DNA from: Nitrosomonas sp.
GTDB lineage: Bacteria > Pseudomonadota > Gammaproteobacteria > Burkholderiales > Nitrosomonadaceae
NCBI GenBank assembly: GCA_016708955.1
Contig: JADJES010000020.1
Coordinates: forward strand, 1-57,088
Direction of reading: 5' to 3'
Length of the DNA: 57,088 nucleotides
In this document: positions 1 to 10,038 of the stretch, piece by piece
Position numbering within the stretch: position 1 is the first letter of the stretch
Layout of the letters: each line of letters opens with the position of its first letter
Notes under the pieces: model-generated
Seen by the model: the letters and a program-made list of their open reading frames with translations, nothing else
Databases searched by the model: none
Told to the model about the DNA's origin: nothing
Made by a program: the position numbers and the translations under genes

Positions 1-16
1 GTACAGAAAACCAGAT

Positions 17-3000
17 CTAATCAAATTGAAATGTATAAAACAGATCAATCGCGCTGTCTTCGCCCGCTTGTGTCACAACAGTTATTTTTGGAGTCAGATT
101 GTAAGTCAGTTTCGTGATTCCCATGGTGGTTGTCGCCAGGCTGCGCTCATAACTCAAATAGACGCGCGATGAAATACGTTTTCCGACTACACCGATCTGC
201 CCGCTCAGTGAACTGCCGATTCCTGCTTGCTTGAATGAAATTTCATCGACACCCAATGCCTTAGTAATCTGTTCCATAATTCCACTGCCGGATTGTCCCC
301 CCAGTATCGAACCCGCCGCTGCCAGTAGCACCGAAGTATCTAATCCGCTGGGATCGGGTTTTCTTCCTAAAACAATCCAGGAAAGTTTTTCGGTATCGGG
401 AACATTCGGAGTCGATACCAAGGTCACTCTCGGGTGGCGCACCGAACCCATGATTTCAACACCGGCTTCAACCGCTAAACCTTCCCGCACGGCCAGAATA
501 TTTAATCTGGGATCATCTAGCGGGCCTTGAAAGCTGACAATGCCACGTTGAACCGTAAGGTTCTGGCCATACGCTTTAAAAGTGGTGTCTTTTGCTGCAA
601 TGGCGCCATTCACCTTGAGCGTATTATTTTTATCATTTTGAACCTGTAATTGGCCCGCTAAGCGGCCTTCCAATCCGGCTGCGCGGAGATAGAATTTTTC
701 TCTAAATTGAGGACTATGTCAACAGCAGCGACAGATTTTTCGGGGCAGCATTGGGGTTGTTCGTAAAAACAATGTCGTCCGATAATTCCGGGCGATCTTG
801 CGGCGGTTGCAACAATAAACCGGCATCTGCCGCTAGGCTGCCTGTCACGCTCAAATTATTTTTTTGATACCTGGCCTGACCGGAACCGGACGCGACGATC
901 CAATAATCTGTTTTGTGTGTCAAAGGGAGTTGATTTATTTTGAAATCCAACTGGCTTTCATTGCCAACAAGTCCGATGTTTCCGGTAATTGTTAAAGCGC
1001 CCGATGCGCTATCCAGCTTGACATCTTTTAACAACCGGTCATCCGGTTGCGCTTCGTGCGGGGTGATAAAGTGCAGTCGATCAATCTTCAAGTTCGATTG
1101 GCGGAAATTGGCATCCAAATTACCTTGCTGCAAATTTATGCCATGCTCCAGCAGCACCACACTCAATTGCGTGCCGGAAACGCGGCCATTAAAGTCCGGT
1201 TGCTTGAGCGTTCCTTGTATAGTTGCCTGAGCTTCAAGCTGTCCATTGGTACTTACACTGTCACCTAAAAGGGACTCCATCCATTTTAGGTCCTTGATGC
1301 GGGCAATGACTTCACCGTTCAGTGGTGCTTCATCGGGAATAGTCCAGCTATTATTCGATTGCTTTACCGGTACGGTTAAATGCGCTTTGGCAGTGCCGAT
1401 AGATTGGCTGGCTAATTCAAACTGGCCGGTTATTTTTCCATTTTGTGCGACGACTTTGAGCTGGGCCACCTCCAAGCCCAAAGGCTGTGCTATTTCGTTG
1501 GGTAAATACCAATCCCCTTTTTCACGTTGTATGTGCAGGTTGCCGGTTAATTGTGAATTGGAAATAAAATCCCAATGACCGCCTAACTGTAACGAGGATT
1601 GTTTCAAGTTTTGGAATTCGCCTGGCAGCAAAGCGATACCTGAAAAATGACCCTGGGTTTTCCATTCCTGGGATGTCCAGTGCAGTTGATCGATGTTTAA
1701 GAACCCATCGGAAACAGACAATTTTGTATGGCCGAGCGACACAAATTCCGTATTGATTGCCAAAGCTGTCGGTGTCATTAAGCGAACGGGTATTTTTCCA
1801 GTGGAGGTGAATTCTGCTAATTGCCCGTTCCAGCGCCGGGATTGAGCGGGTGATCTTCTGTCTAGGCCGCCAACGGCTTTTAATTGGATTTTGAATGCAT
1901 CATTTATCTGTGCTTTAACCAGTAGCGTATGGTCAGAAATTTTTCCGCTGGTATTTATTTCCACATGCTGCAGAGTTGATTTATCGCTGGCAGCATAGTT
2001 TTCAATGGTTGCTTTCAGTGAGATGGTTTCATTGTTTAAACTTCCATCGGCAACTAGTCCTAAGAGGTGGTGATTTCCCGGTAAGTGGAGTTGCCGACTT
2101 TTTATCTTGAGCTCAAGATCGGGTGATTGAAGGTTTCCATTCCACTGAATGTGCGTCTGTAAATCGCCCGACAAACCAAAGCCGATTTGTTTTAAAGCAG
2201 GCGCATTCACTGCGAGTTGATAGGTTTCACCGGATTCACCGGTGCCACCTTGCGCCAGAAAATGATTGGAGCCGATATTTAATTCTGCCTTACCCTTAAA
2301 CTGGTCCAATCCATTGAATGTAATCTGACCGGCTCCTGTTACCGGGAATTTCGCCAAGCGGCTTTTTTGAATCGTGTATTGCAATATTCCGGAAATCTGC
2401 GGGGACAATTGACCGGATAGCTGGATTGCCGCATTCAGATTGGAATCCGGCGCCTGAATAAAATCAGAAATATTAAAATTTTCTAAATTCCCTGACAGTT
2501 CAAATGATTGGTCATTGCCGAGATCGAATTTTCCTTGCCCGGTTAATTGTGATTTGTTGCGCTGCAGTTGAAATTGTTCGAGCGCAACATGCTCGGCATT
2601 CCGTGTAATTGCTGCATTGAAACTGATTGAATTGTCCTTAAGATGAATGTGCGCAGACTGTTTTTGCGCATTGCCTTCCAGGCTAATTTTCCCCGAAACT
2701 TGAGCTGTGCGAATGCGGCTATCGATATGCTGCGGATTTACTTTGCTGACAAGCAGATTGGCTGCCCCGGAAGCTTCTTCTAACTGCCAGATAAGATCCC
2801 CGCTTACAATTTCGCCGGGCGTAATTTGCGCATGGATATCTTGCAACTGCAGGACTTCTGCAGTGATACATGCTTGTGCACTAATTGCAGAAAAGGGTAG
2901 GCCGCCGTCATTCAATGTGGCCGCAGCATGATTCTCAATTAGAATCTTGCCTTCAAGTTGCTCGGATTCATTCCGGGTCAAATTGGCAGTGACGGAAAGA

Positions 3001-3852
3001 CTGGCATTAGGTGCGTCAGATACAAAACTAGCCGGATTAAGCTTTTCTAAAACCGCATGAAAGTGTCTTACGGGATTGGCTGCAAATGGTTGCGATTTGT
3101 AGAGTCAGCTCTCTTTTTGTAAGCGATTGTTTGGCATGGATCTGAATATCCATCTGCTCCAGATTACCGGCGATGACAGCTTGCGCGTCGCCCCATTGAT
3201 GGGCATCAGACAGATCGATTTGCGCAGACAAATCAAAAGGAGAATTTCCGTTGAGTTCTGCCAGGGCGCTAAAAACCCCCCAGGGTGTACGAAAATCCAG
3301 ATTGTTGAGCCGATGGTAATGCCCATTGCTATCCAGCGAGAGCGTAAGGTCAGAAATGATTAAATCAGGACTTTCAAGGGTTGTTGAGATTAAATATATT
3401 GAATCTACTTTAATCTGATGAACGGACAGAGCGAACGGTAGAGATAAGTTTTCAGGTGAAGTGCGCTGTGGCGCAGCAGTGGGTGAAGGGAATATACGGA
3501 TATCCATCATTTCAACAGATAACTGATCGATTTTTATCTGCTTCTGAAGCAAATCATTGGGATTCCAGGTTACGTGGGTATTGTGCAGTGTTAACTGAAA
3601 TTCCTCATTGGCAAAATGAATGCTATTAATTTGAATGTTTCGCAGTGTTCCCCGAATTCCTTCAAATTGGATCGCCCCGGAACTTAATCGATTGATTGCC
3701 GAGAGAGTTCCTTGCAATGCTGATTGGCTGTTCAATAACCAATACCCGGCAATCGAGATGGACACCAGCAAGACAACGAGCAAGCTGATCAATCGTTTAG
3801 ATTTCTGATTGGTCTGCTTGGGATTTTGATTGCTATCGGTTTGATTGGTCAT
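17..3852 (-). pseudogene. tamB: TamB, inner-membrane component of the TAM translocation complex (frameshifted)
   Basis: Three reading-frame pieces (3852-3037, 2981-714, 673-17) together make one TamB (DUF490) protein. The N-terminus has a single membrane anchor near residues 22-42, followed by long beta-rich repeats typical of the periplasm-spanning TamB groove. The last piece carries the conserved C-terminal DUF490 domain and ends in ...LFYTFQFD. The combined length of about 1278 residues matches TamB. Coding sense continues across the breaks: near 3085 the next frame reads FAANPVRHFHAVLEKLNPA, and between 716 and 690 two shifts are needed (VDIVLNLE, then FYLRAAGLEGRL). The stop of tamA lies 9 bp upstream of the start, so the two genes form an operon. 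The breaks could be sequencing indels or real decay; the intact sense between them favours indels. Confidence 0.88.
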
Positions 3853-3861
3853 GATCAGAAT

Positions 3862-5649
3862 TTAGAATGCAACCGCCATTGAGAAATGGAAACGTAACGT
3901 ACCGGTTTCATGTGATCGAGCCAGATCAAGCGCGATCGGTCCTGCAGGGCTGCGCCAGCGCACACCGCCACCATAGCCTATAAACGGATGCATTTTCTGC
4001 CAGCTGTCCGCAGCACTACCGATATCTGCAAAAGCAGCGGCACCCCATTGATGCGTTATCCAGCGCGTGTATTCGATGGTGCCTGTCGCCATGGCACGGC
4101 CGCCGACAATTGCATTGCCTTCCTGCACCCCAATGCTTTTAAAGTCATAGCCGCGAATCGATTGAATACCACCCGCGCGGAAGAGATATTCCTGGGGAAT
4201 TCCGAAGCGTGACGAAGCAAGCGTGTAACCAATTTCTGCGCGCAGAAAGATCACATCTTGAGAGCCAACCGGCCACCAGCTTTGATGTCGCGCATAGGTT
4301 CGAATAAAATCCTGAGTTGATAGGAGTTGCTGGCTGCCTCCTCCGATACGGATCTCGGTCACATCACCACGCCGGATATTAAGCGGATCATCGACAATCT
4401 GGCGCCGCCAACGCCAATCCAGCGTTAAAGCTTCGCTAATCTGATTGATTGCACCTGCAGGCTGTTTATTTTCTCGTTGCCAATTCATTCCAAACTGCAT
4501 TTGAATTTCTGGCGTTTGATAATTGCGCGTCATACCAATTTTTTGTTCATTCGTCTTCAAATTCTGAATATCAGTCAATTTCAGACTGGTAATCAATGAA
4601 TAATTGATATTATTCTGATCGGGAAGTGTATCAATGCCAGCAAAAAAGGTTTGGCGTTTTTGCTCCAGACGAAGCATGCTCGTCAAATTCCAGGCGCGAT
4701 CCAGGAAATTATGATTACGATAATTGATCTCACCGCGTGCTCCGTTGTTCGAGCTGTAACCGCCGCCGAATGCAAAACGTTGCGATTGCGCCTCGGTCAA
4801 ACCGACTTGAACAGGAATGGCCTTGTGTTGGGATGTGTCGGGAGAAATATTCACGGAGACTGTGTTAAATTGCGGCGCCTTTTGAAGTGTAATCTGGAAA
4901 AGATGCAGTAAATCGCGTCGATACGCGTCGCCTATTTTAAATGGCGCGAGATTTGTAATCAAAGTCTGATCATAACGTTCTAATCCGGTTATTTGTATCG
5001 CACCCAGATAAAAAACGGGTCCGGAATCAATGATTATGGAAAGATCCGCGCGCGCATGATCGGGATCAATCGCTGCTTGGCTGGTAACAATATTTGCTGC
5101 CGCAAAATCTTCTTGCGTTAGATCAGATAATAAAGTTGCTTTTGCTTGTTCCCACTCGGAAGAACGGAAGGGTGAGCCTGCTTGCATAGGCCATGCGGCA
5201 CGAAGTTGTTCAATGCGTTTCTGGTATTTGGCGTCTTCTTGTATGATTTCGCCGCGAAACACGATGGAAACTTCGCCAATGCGTGTTAATACGCCGGGAT
5301 CGACTCGGATTTCGGGTTTAGTAACCTCGCCTTGTGTCTGGTGCGACAATGAAATGACAGGCGAGAAATAACCTTCTGTTGCCAGTAAGCTGCGAATTTC
5401 TTTTTGCGCGCGATACAGAAAAGTCTTCTCGGCGGTATTGTCAGCAAAGGGTTCCGCTGGGAATTTGACGTACTTTACAAGGAATTCCTTAATAGTGTCT
5501 GGCGCCGACAATATCACGGTTGTAGAATTTTTTGTGACATCGAATGATTCTTGCGCTAGAGCTATACCAGGTATGATAGCGATGAGCAGCAGGACTGTTG
5601 GCCAGAACCGAATATTAAAATAATCAATTTTTGATGAGGGGCTTGACAT
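3862..5649 (-). CDS. tamA: TamA, outer-membrane Omp85-family protein
   Basis: A 595-residue protein with an N-terminal signal sequence (hydrophobic stretch at residues 15-32 ending AxA), POTRA-like domains at about 40-270, and a C-terminal 16-stranded-type barrel. The Omp85 signature GGIQSIRGYDFKS lies near residue 490 and the protein ends on an aromatic-rich FHFSMAVAF strand. The length fits TamA (about 577 in E. coli). TamA with TamB handles assembly and lipid/protein transport to the outer membrane. It is transcribed first, directly upstream of tamB. The start ATG at 5649 gives the complete signal peptide. Confidence 0.93.
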   Translation of the reverse strand: MSSPSSKIDYFNIRFWPTVLLLIAIIPGIALAQESFDVTKNSTTVILSAPDTIKEFLVKYVKFPAEPFADNTAEKTFLYRAQKEIRSLLATEGYFSPVISLSHQTQGEVTKPEIRVDPGVLTRIGEVSIVFRGEIIQEDAKYQKRIEQLRAAWPMQAGSPFRSSEWEQAKATLLSDLTQEDFAAANIVTSQAAIDPDHARADLSIIIDSGPVFYLGAIQITGLERYDQTLITNLAPFKIGDAYRRDLLHLFQITLQKAPQFNTVSVNISPDTSQHKAIPVQVGLTEAQSQRFAFGGGYSSNNGARGEINYRNHNFLDRAWNLTSMLRLEQKRQTFFAGIDTLPDQNNINYSLITSLKLTDIQNLKTNEQKIGMTRNYQTPEIQMQFGMNWQRENKQPAGAINQISEALTLDWRWRRQIVDDPLNIRRGDVTEIRIGGGSQQLLSTQDFIRTYARHQSWWPVGSQDVIFLRAEIGYTLASSRFGIPQEYLFRAGGIQSIRGYDFKSIGVQEGNAIVGGRAMATGTIEYTRWITHQWGAAAFADIGSAADSWQKMHPFIGYGGGVRWRSPAGPIALDLARSHETGTLRFHFSMAVAF

Positions 5650-5807
5650 AATGATTCGATTTAAAACCGGCTACGGTCTCAGTCTAAATAGCATCCTTTT
5701 ATATTTTTATGGTTAATCAGTGTACCTTTATCAAAAGGAGTTTAACAAAAACTCCCTGTTGGACTGTTTGAACCTTGCAATATCACCAATTACTTTGATT
5801 CCCACTC

Positions 5808-6482
5808 ATGACGAACGATTCTTTAGCACGGCACTGCAATACTTTGGATTTTTTTGAATGTACGCAGTGCACACGCTTATCGGATTTCTTGCAATCCGTA
5901 AAAACCAAGCACCCGGATTATCATGCGCGGCCCGTTAGTGCTTTTGGGGATAGGTATCCGAAACTGTTGATCATTGGTCTGGCGCCCGGGATGCACGGCG
6001 CCAACCGGACAGGGCGGCCGTTTACCGGTGATTTCGCGGGAATTCTACTGTACCAGACATTGCATAAATTTGGTTTTGCCACTCGACCCGAATCCGTTTC
6101 TGCGGATGACGGGCTGCAACTGCTCGGATGCCGTATCACCAATGCAGTCAAGTGTCTGCCGCCGGAAAATAAGCCTGTTCCTCAGGAAATTAAGCAATGT
6201 AACCAATATCTGACAGCAGAAATCAACGAATTTGTTCAAAAAGACGGCATGGCATTACTTGCACTCGGGACAGTCGCGCATCAAGCGGCATTAATGAGCG
6301 CGCGGCTTAAATTAAAAGATTATCCATTCGGTCATGGCGCCGTCCATCATTTGCCGCTTGTGAATGGCGTGAAACTCTATGACAGTTATCATTGCAGCCG
6401 CTACAATACACAAACCAAACGTCTCACAGCGGCAATGTTTGAACAAGTATTTGAAAAAATTGTTACTGACATGAATCGCTAA
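5808..6482 (+). CDS. Uracil-DNA glycosylase, family 5 (UdgB-like)
   Basis: A 224-residue DNA repair glycosylase. Motif I reads GLAPGMHGANRTGRPFTGD (about residues 57-75), the arrangement typical of UdgB enzymes, which lack the usual Asp/Asn catalytic residue of other UDG families. The C-terminal motif is HCSRYNTQT (about 197-205), where most relatives have HPSxxN. Four cysteines (C10, C18, C21 and C115) are placed as expected for the Fe-S cluster of this superfamily. It likely removes uracil and hypoxanthine from DNA. It lies 33 bp upstream of a tautomerase gene and close to uvrC, so a small repair-linked transcription unit is plausible. Confidence 0.85.
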   Translation: MTNDSLARHCNTLDFFECTQCTRLSDFLQSVKTKHPDYHARPVSAFGDRYPKLLIIGLAPGMHGANRTGRPFTGDFAGILLYQTLHKFGFATRPESVSADDGLQLLGCRITNAVKCLPPENKPVPQEIKQCNQYLTAEINEFVQKDGMALLALGTVAHQAALMSARLKLKDYPFGHGAVHHLPLVNGVKLYDSYHCSRYNTQTKRLTAAMFEQVFEKIVTDMNR

Positions 6483-6515
6483 GAATATCACTAATAACCA
6501 AAGGAGAAATTTTAT

Positions 6516-6704
6516 ATGCCGTATGTCAATATCCGCGTTGCCGGAACATTAACACGTGAACAGAAAAAGCAAATTGCTGCAGAGTTGACCGATACCCTGG
6601 AACGCATCGCCAAGAAGCCGAAATCCTATACGTATATCAGTTTTGATGAGATTCCTGATGAAAATTGGGCGATTGCAGGAAAATTACTCGGTAGTCAGGA
6701 TTAA
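6516..6704 (+). CDS. 4-oxalocrotonate tautomerase family protein
   Basis: A 62-residue protein, the standard size of the small tautomerase subunit. Proline follows the initiator Met (MPYVNIRV), so after Met removal it would supply the catalytic N-terminal Pro1. The ISFDEIPDENWAIAG stretch matches the second half of the beta-alpha-beta fold. A strong ribosome-binding site AAAGGAG lies at 6500-6506, 9 bp before the ATG. The substrate is unknown; no aromatic meta-cleavage genes are nearby. It ends 5 bp before the uvrC start and is probably co-transcribed with it. Confidence 0.85.
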   Translation: MPYVNIRVAGTLTREQKKQIAAELTDTLERIAKKPKSYTYISFDEIPDENWAIAGKLLGSQD

Positions 6705-6709
6705 GCAGT

Positions 6710-8527
6710 TTGTCGAATACCGATTTTGATGCAAAGGATTTTTGTGTAAATTTACCGCATCAGCCGGGTGTTTATCGCATGATAAATGCCAAAGGCGAAG
6801 TGATCTATGTCGGAAAGGCGATTAGTCTTAAGAAACGCGTCTCTTCGTACTTTCAGAAGACTAATCTGGGACCCAGAACCCAGCTCATGGTTTCGCAAGT
6901 GACCGGTATTGAAACAACGGTCACTCGCTCCGAAGCCGAAGCGCTGTTACTTGAAAATAACTTAATCAAGAGCCTGAAGCCGCGCTATAACATCATATTC
7001 CGGGATGATAAATCCTATCCCTATGTGATTCTGAGCGGTCACAATTTTCCCCGGTTAGGGTTTTATCGCGGCGCGCTGGACAAAACGCATCAGTATTTTG
7101 GGCCCTATCCGAATGCCGGCATAGTCCGGGAAAGCATACAATTATTACAAAAAATTTTCCGCTTACGTACCTGCGAGGACAGCGTTTTCAGTAACCGGAC
7201 AAGACCTTGCTTGCTGTTTCAGATCAAACGATGCAGCGGCCCGTGCATCGGCCAGATTTCCCAGCAGGCGTATCAAAGTGACGTCAAGAACGCCGAGTTG
7301 TTTTTACAAGGCAAACAAACTGAAGTGATGGAAGTCATTTCAGTCAAGATGCAGCAGGCTGCAGATCGCATGGAGTATGAGCAGGCAGCTGCATTGCGGG
7401 ATCAGATTCAAGCTTTACGCAGAATCCGGGAAAAACAGTTTGTCGATAGCGGGAAAGCGCTTGATGCCGATGTCGTTGCTTGCGTACTGATGAACGACGG
7501 TTCAGGAAAAGTATGCGTCAACTTAGCGATGATCAGGGGAGGGCGGCACCTGGGGGACAAGAGTTTTTTCCCGCAAAATGCGGATGATTGCACGCCAGCT
7601 GCCGTTGTTGAAGCATTCCTGGCACAACATTATTTGAACAGAAGCGTACCGCCGCTGATTATTCTGAGCGAAAAAATTGAGCGCGAAGCAATACAGAATC
7701 TATTGACTGAGCAATGCGGGCATAAAATTACGATTAACTTGAATCCGACCGGCGAGAAGCGCGTATGGCTCGACATGGCGACCGAGAATGCGCATCTGGC
7801 ACTGAAACAGATGATGAGCCGGCACGCCAGCCAGGAGAAGCGTTTGTTGGCACTACAGCAGGAATTGCAAATGCCCGGCTTGAACCGGATTGAATGTTTC
7901 GATATCAGTCATACTCTGGGCGAAGCTACCGTTGCATCTTGTGTTGTGTATGATAATTTTTCTATGCGCAATAATGAATATCGCCGTTATAACATTGATG
8001 GGATTACCCCCGGCGATGATTATGCCGCCATGCGTGAAGCGCTTTCCAAGCGCTATCAGAAGGTTGCTAGCGGAGAGGGCCAATTGCCTGATCTGATTCT
8101 AATCGATGGCGGGAAAGGGCAAGTCACAGCAGCACAGGAGGCCTTGCAAGAACTCGGTATTTCTGACGCCAATTTATTGGGTGTGGCCAAAGGCGAAGAA
8201 CGAAAACCCGGTTTAGAGCAATTGATTTCTCCCGCACTGGAAAAGCCGTTACAATTACCCAGTGAGCATGCGGCGTTACATCTGATTCAACAGATTCGTG
8301 ATGAAGCGCATCGGTTTGCGATCCAGGGTCATCGTGGCAGACGCGGGAAAGCCAGAACCAGTTCCAGCCTGGAAAATATCAGCGGCGTTGGCGCTAAGCG
8401 CAGGCAACGCTTGTTAGGCCGGTTTGGCGGGTTGAAAGGGGTTTTAACCGCGAGTATCGAAGAGTTACAACAAACAGAGGGAATTAGCCGGAAGCTGGCA
8501 GAGAAAATATATAAAGAAATACATTAA
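6710..8527 (+). CDS. uvrC: UvrABC excinuclease subunit C
   Basis: A 605-residue UvrC of full length. The N-terminal GIY-YIG nuclease (residues about 15-95, GVYRM...VIYVGKAISLKKRV) makes the 3' incision. A UvrB-binding UVR motif follows at about 205-240 (EYEQAAALRDQIQAL). The central RNase H-like endonuclease region contains ECFDISH and LILIDGGKGQ, and tandem helix-hairpin-helix motifs end the protein (ENISGVGAKRRQRLLGRFGG). The start is a TTG at 6710; no ATG is suitably placed, and the N-terminus aligned on VNLPHQPGVYRM needs this start. It follows the tautomerase gene by 5 bp. Confidence 0.96.
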   Translation: MSNTDFDAKDFCVNLPHQPGVYRMINAKGEVIYVGKAISLKKRVSSYFQKTNLGPRTQLMVSQVTGIETTVTRSEAEALLLENNLIKSLKPRYNIIFRDDKSYPYVILSGHNFPRLGFYRGALDKTHQYFGPYPNAGIVRESIQLLQKIFRLRTCEDSVFSNRTRPCLLFQIKRCSGPCIGQISQQAYQSDVKNAELFLQGKQTEVMEVISVKMQQAADRMEYEQAAALRDQIQALRRIREKQFVDSGKALDADVVACVLMNDGSGKVCVNLAMIRGGRHLGDKSFFPQNADDCTPAAVVEAFLAQHYLNRSVPPLIILSEKIEREAIQNLLTEQCGHKITINLNPTGEKRVWLDMATENAHLALKQMMSRHASQEKRLLALQQELQMPGLNRIECFDISHTLGEATVASCVVYDNFSMRNNEYRRYNIDGITPGDDYAAMREALSKRYQKVASGEGQLPDLILIDGGKGQVTAAQEALQELGISDANLLGVAKGEERKPGLEQLISPALEKPLQLPSEHAALHLIQQIRDEAHRFAIQGHRGRRGKARTSSSLENISGVGAKRRQRLLGRFGGLKGVLTASIEELQQTEGISRKLAEKIYKEIH

Positions 8528-8591
8528 TAATTAATTTCTGTTACCAGTTCAGATCGCTACCCATTTAATCAATCAGTATCAGCTAACGATC

Positions 8592-9176
8592 ATGCCTTAC
8601 AATCTACCTAATCTGCTCACATGGCTACGGATACTTGCCATTCCATTATTTGTCGGTATTTTTTATTTACCGCATTCCTGGTTATCTCCAGACAATCAGA
8701 ATCTGGTGGCTACGCTGATTTTTGCCGGTGCAGCCATTACGGACTGGCTTGACGGTTATCTGGCGCGTGTTTTGAATCAAGCCTCCGAGTTTGGCGCTTT
8801 TCTTGATCCGGTTGCTGATAAATTGATGGTGTCAGCCGCGTTGATTGTATTGGTTTATCTTGGGCGGCTGGATGCGCCGATTGCCTTAATCATCATCGGG
8901 CGTGAGATTACCGTTTCAGCGTTACGCGAGTGGATGGCACAAATCGGTCAGTCAAGAAGTGTTGCGGTATCTTTCCTCGGTAAAATCAAGACGACTTCAC
9001 AAATGGTCGCCATCCCCTTGTTACTTTATCATGAGCGCATTGGTGAGAGCTTTGATTCGCAAGAAATAGGCACATGGCTTATTTATATTGCCGCCGTTTT
9101 AACCCTATGGTCTATGTTCTATTACTTAAAGGCTGCTATGCCACAGGTGCTCAAGGATGACAGCAAGATTCTTTAA
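8592..9176 (+). CDS. pgsA: CDP-diacylglycerol--glycerol-3-phosphate 3-phosphatidyltransferase
   Basis: A 194-residue integral membrane enzyme that makes phosphatidylglycerol-phosphate from CDP-diacylglycerol and glycerol-3-phosphate. The CDP-alcohol phosphotransferase signature DG(x)2AR(x)8G(x)3D(x)3D is present (DGYLARVLNQASEFGAFLDP, then VADK) at about residues 54-77. The N-terminal NLPNLLTWLRI is typical of PgsA, and there are about five membrane helices. Gene order uvrC-pgsA is common in proteobacteria, which supports the call. Confidence 0.95.
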   Translation: MPYNLPNLLTWLRILAIPLFVGIFYLPHSWLSPDNQNLVATLIFAGAAITDWLDGYLARVLNQASEFGAFLDPVADKLMVSAALIVLVYLGRLDAPIALIIIGREITVSALREWMAQIGQSRSVAVSFLGKIKTTSQMVAIPLLLYHERIGESFDSQEIGTWLIYIAAVLTLWSMFYYLKAAMPQVLKDDSKIL

Positions 9177-9206
9177 TTACCATTCATCTGCCGCAAGTGA
9201 TAAACG

Positions 9207-9647
9207 ATGAAGATTTTGATTGATGCGGATGCTTGTCCCGGCGTAATCAAAGAAATTCTGTTCAGAGCTGCCGAGAGAACCAAGCGGCATTTGGTATTGA
9301 TTGCAAATCGTCCGGTATATATACCACCCTCACAATTTATTCGAATGCATCAGGTGGAATCCGGATTTGATGTGGCGGATAACGAAATTGTCAAAAGGCT
9401 GGTAAAAGGCGATTTGGTGATTACCAGTGATATTCCATTGGCTGCCGAAGTCATCAAGAAAGAAGGTTTTGTGCTGAGTCCTCGTGGTGAGCTGTATACC
9501 CAGGAAAATATAGGCGCACGATTAAGTATGCGGGATTTTATGGAAGCTTTACGTTCCAGCGGTGTTGATACCGGTGGTTTGTCTGCTTTAAATCAAAATG
9601 ATCGAAAATCATTTGCTAACCAATTGGATAAATTATTGGCGCAATAA
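9207..9647 (+). CDS. UPF0178 (YaiI/YqxD, DUF188) family protein
   Basis: A 146-residue protein with the family start MKILIDADACPGVIKEI and the inner signature GDLVITSDIPLAAEVI, followed by LSPRGELY. Acidic residues in these motifs resemble a PIN-like nuclease fold, but the function is not established. It follows pgsA by 30 bp on the same strand. Confidence 0.9.
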   Translation: MKILIDADACPGVIKEILFRAAERTKRHLVLIANRPVYIPPSQFIRMHQVESGFDVADNEIVKRLVKGDLVITSDIPLAAEVIKKEGFVLSPRGELYTQENIGARLSMRDFMEALRSSGVDTGGLSALNQNDRKSFANQLDKLLAQ

Positions 9648-9723
9648 GCTGTGAAGATCATTTGGGCATAACAATCTATCAACTACCCCGCTATTGACAG
9701 CAGAGTAGTGAATATCGCTATGA

Positions 9724-9963
9724 TTACTTTGTATTGGTGATTATTCCATACAACTTATCTTTTAATAACAGGCGTTTCTTTTTCAGTTCTTCCAGATATT
9801 CATCCGAAGTATTTTCGACGCCTTCTTCGATTCTGAGGATTTCTCGATTGACGGCATGATATTCCTCAAACAGGTGCGCGAAATGGCTGTTATTAATCTT
9901 TAGATCATGAATGCGGTCATAATATTCTGGAAATTCATGGTGTAAATCATGTTTCTCGATCAT
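9724..9963 (-). CDS. DUF465 (YdcH-type) small coiled-coil protein
   Basis: A 79-residue protein beginning MIEKHDLHHEFPEYYDRIHDLK, which matches the DUF465 pattern (HxLxxEFPExxxxIxxLK...HFxxLxxEYHxxxxEI). It is highly charged and predicted to be a helical hairpin or coiled coil, with no signal or membrane segment. A GGAGCC ribosome-binding site lies just upstream of the start. It stands alone between the convergent UPF0178 gene and priA. The cellular role is unknown. Confidence 0.85.
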   Translation of the reverse strand: MIEKHDLHHEFPEYYDRIHDLKINNSHFAHLFEEYHAVNREILRIEEGVENTSDEYLEELKKKRLLLKDKLYGIITNTK

Positions 9964-10038
9964 TGGCTGGCTCCTTATTATAGTACTCGTTTAAATAATT
10001 ATATTGAGCTGATTACGACGAGCAAATACTGATCTAAA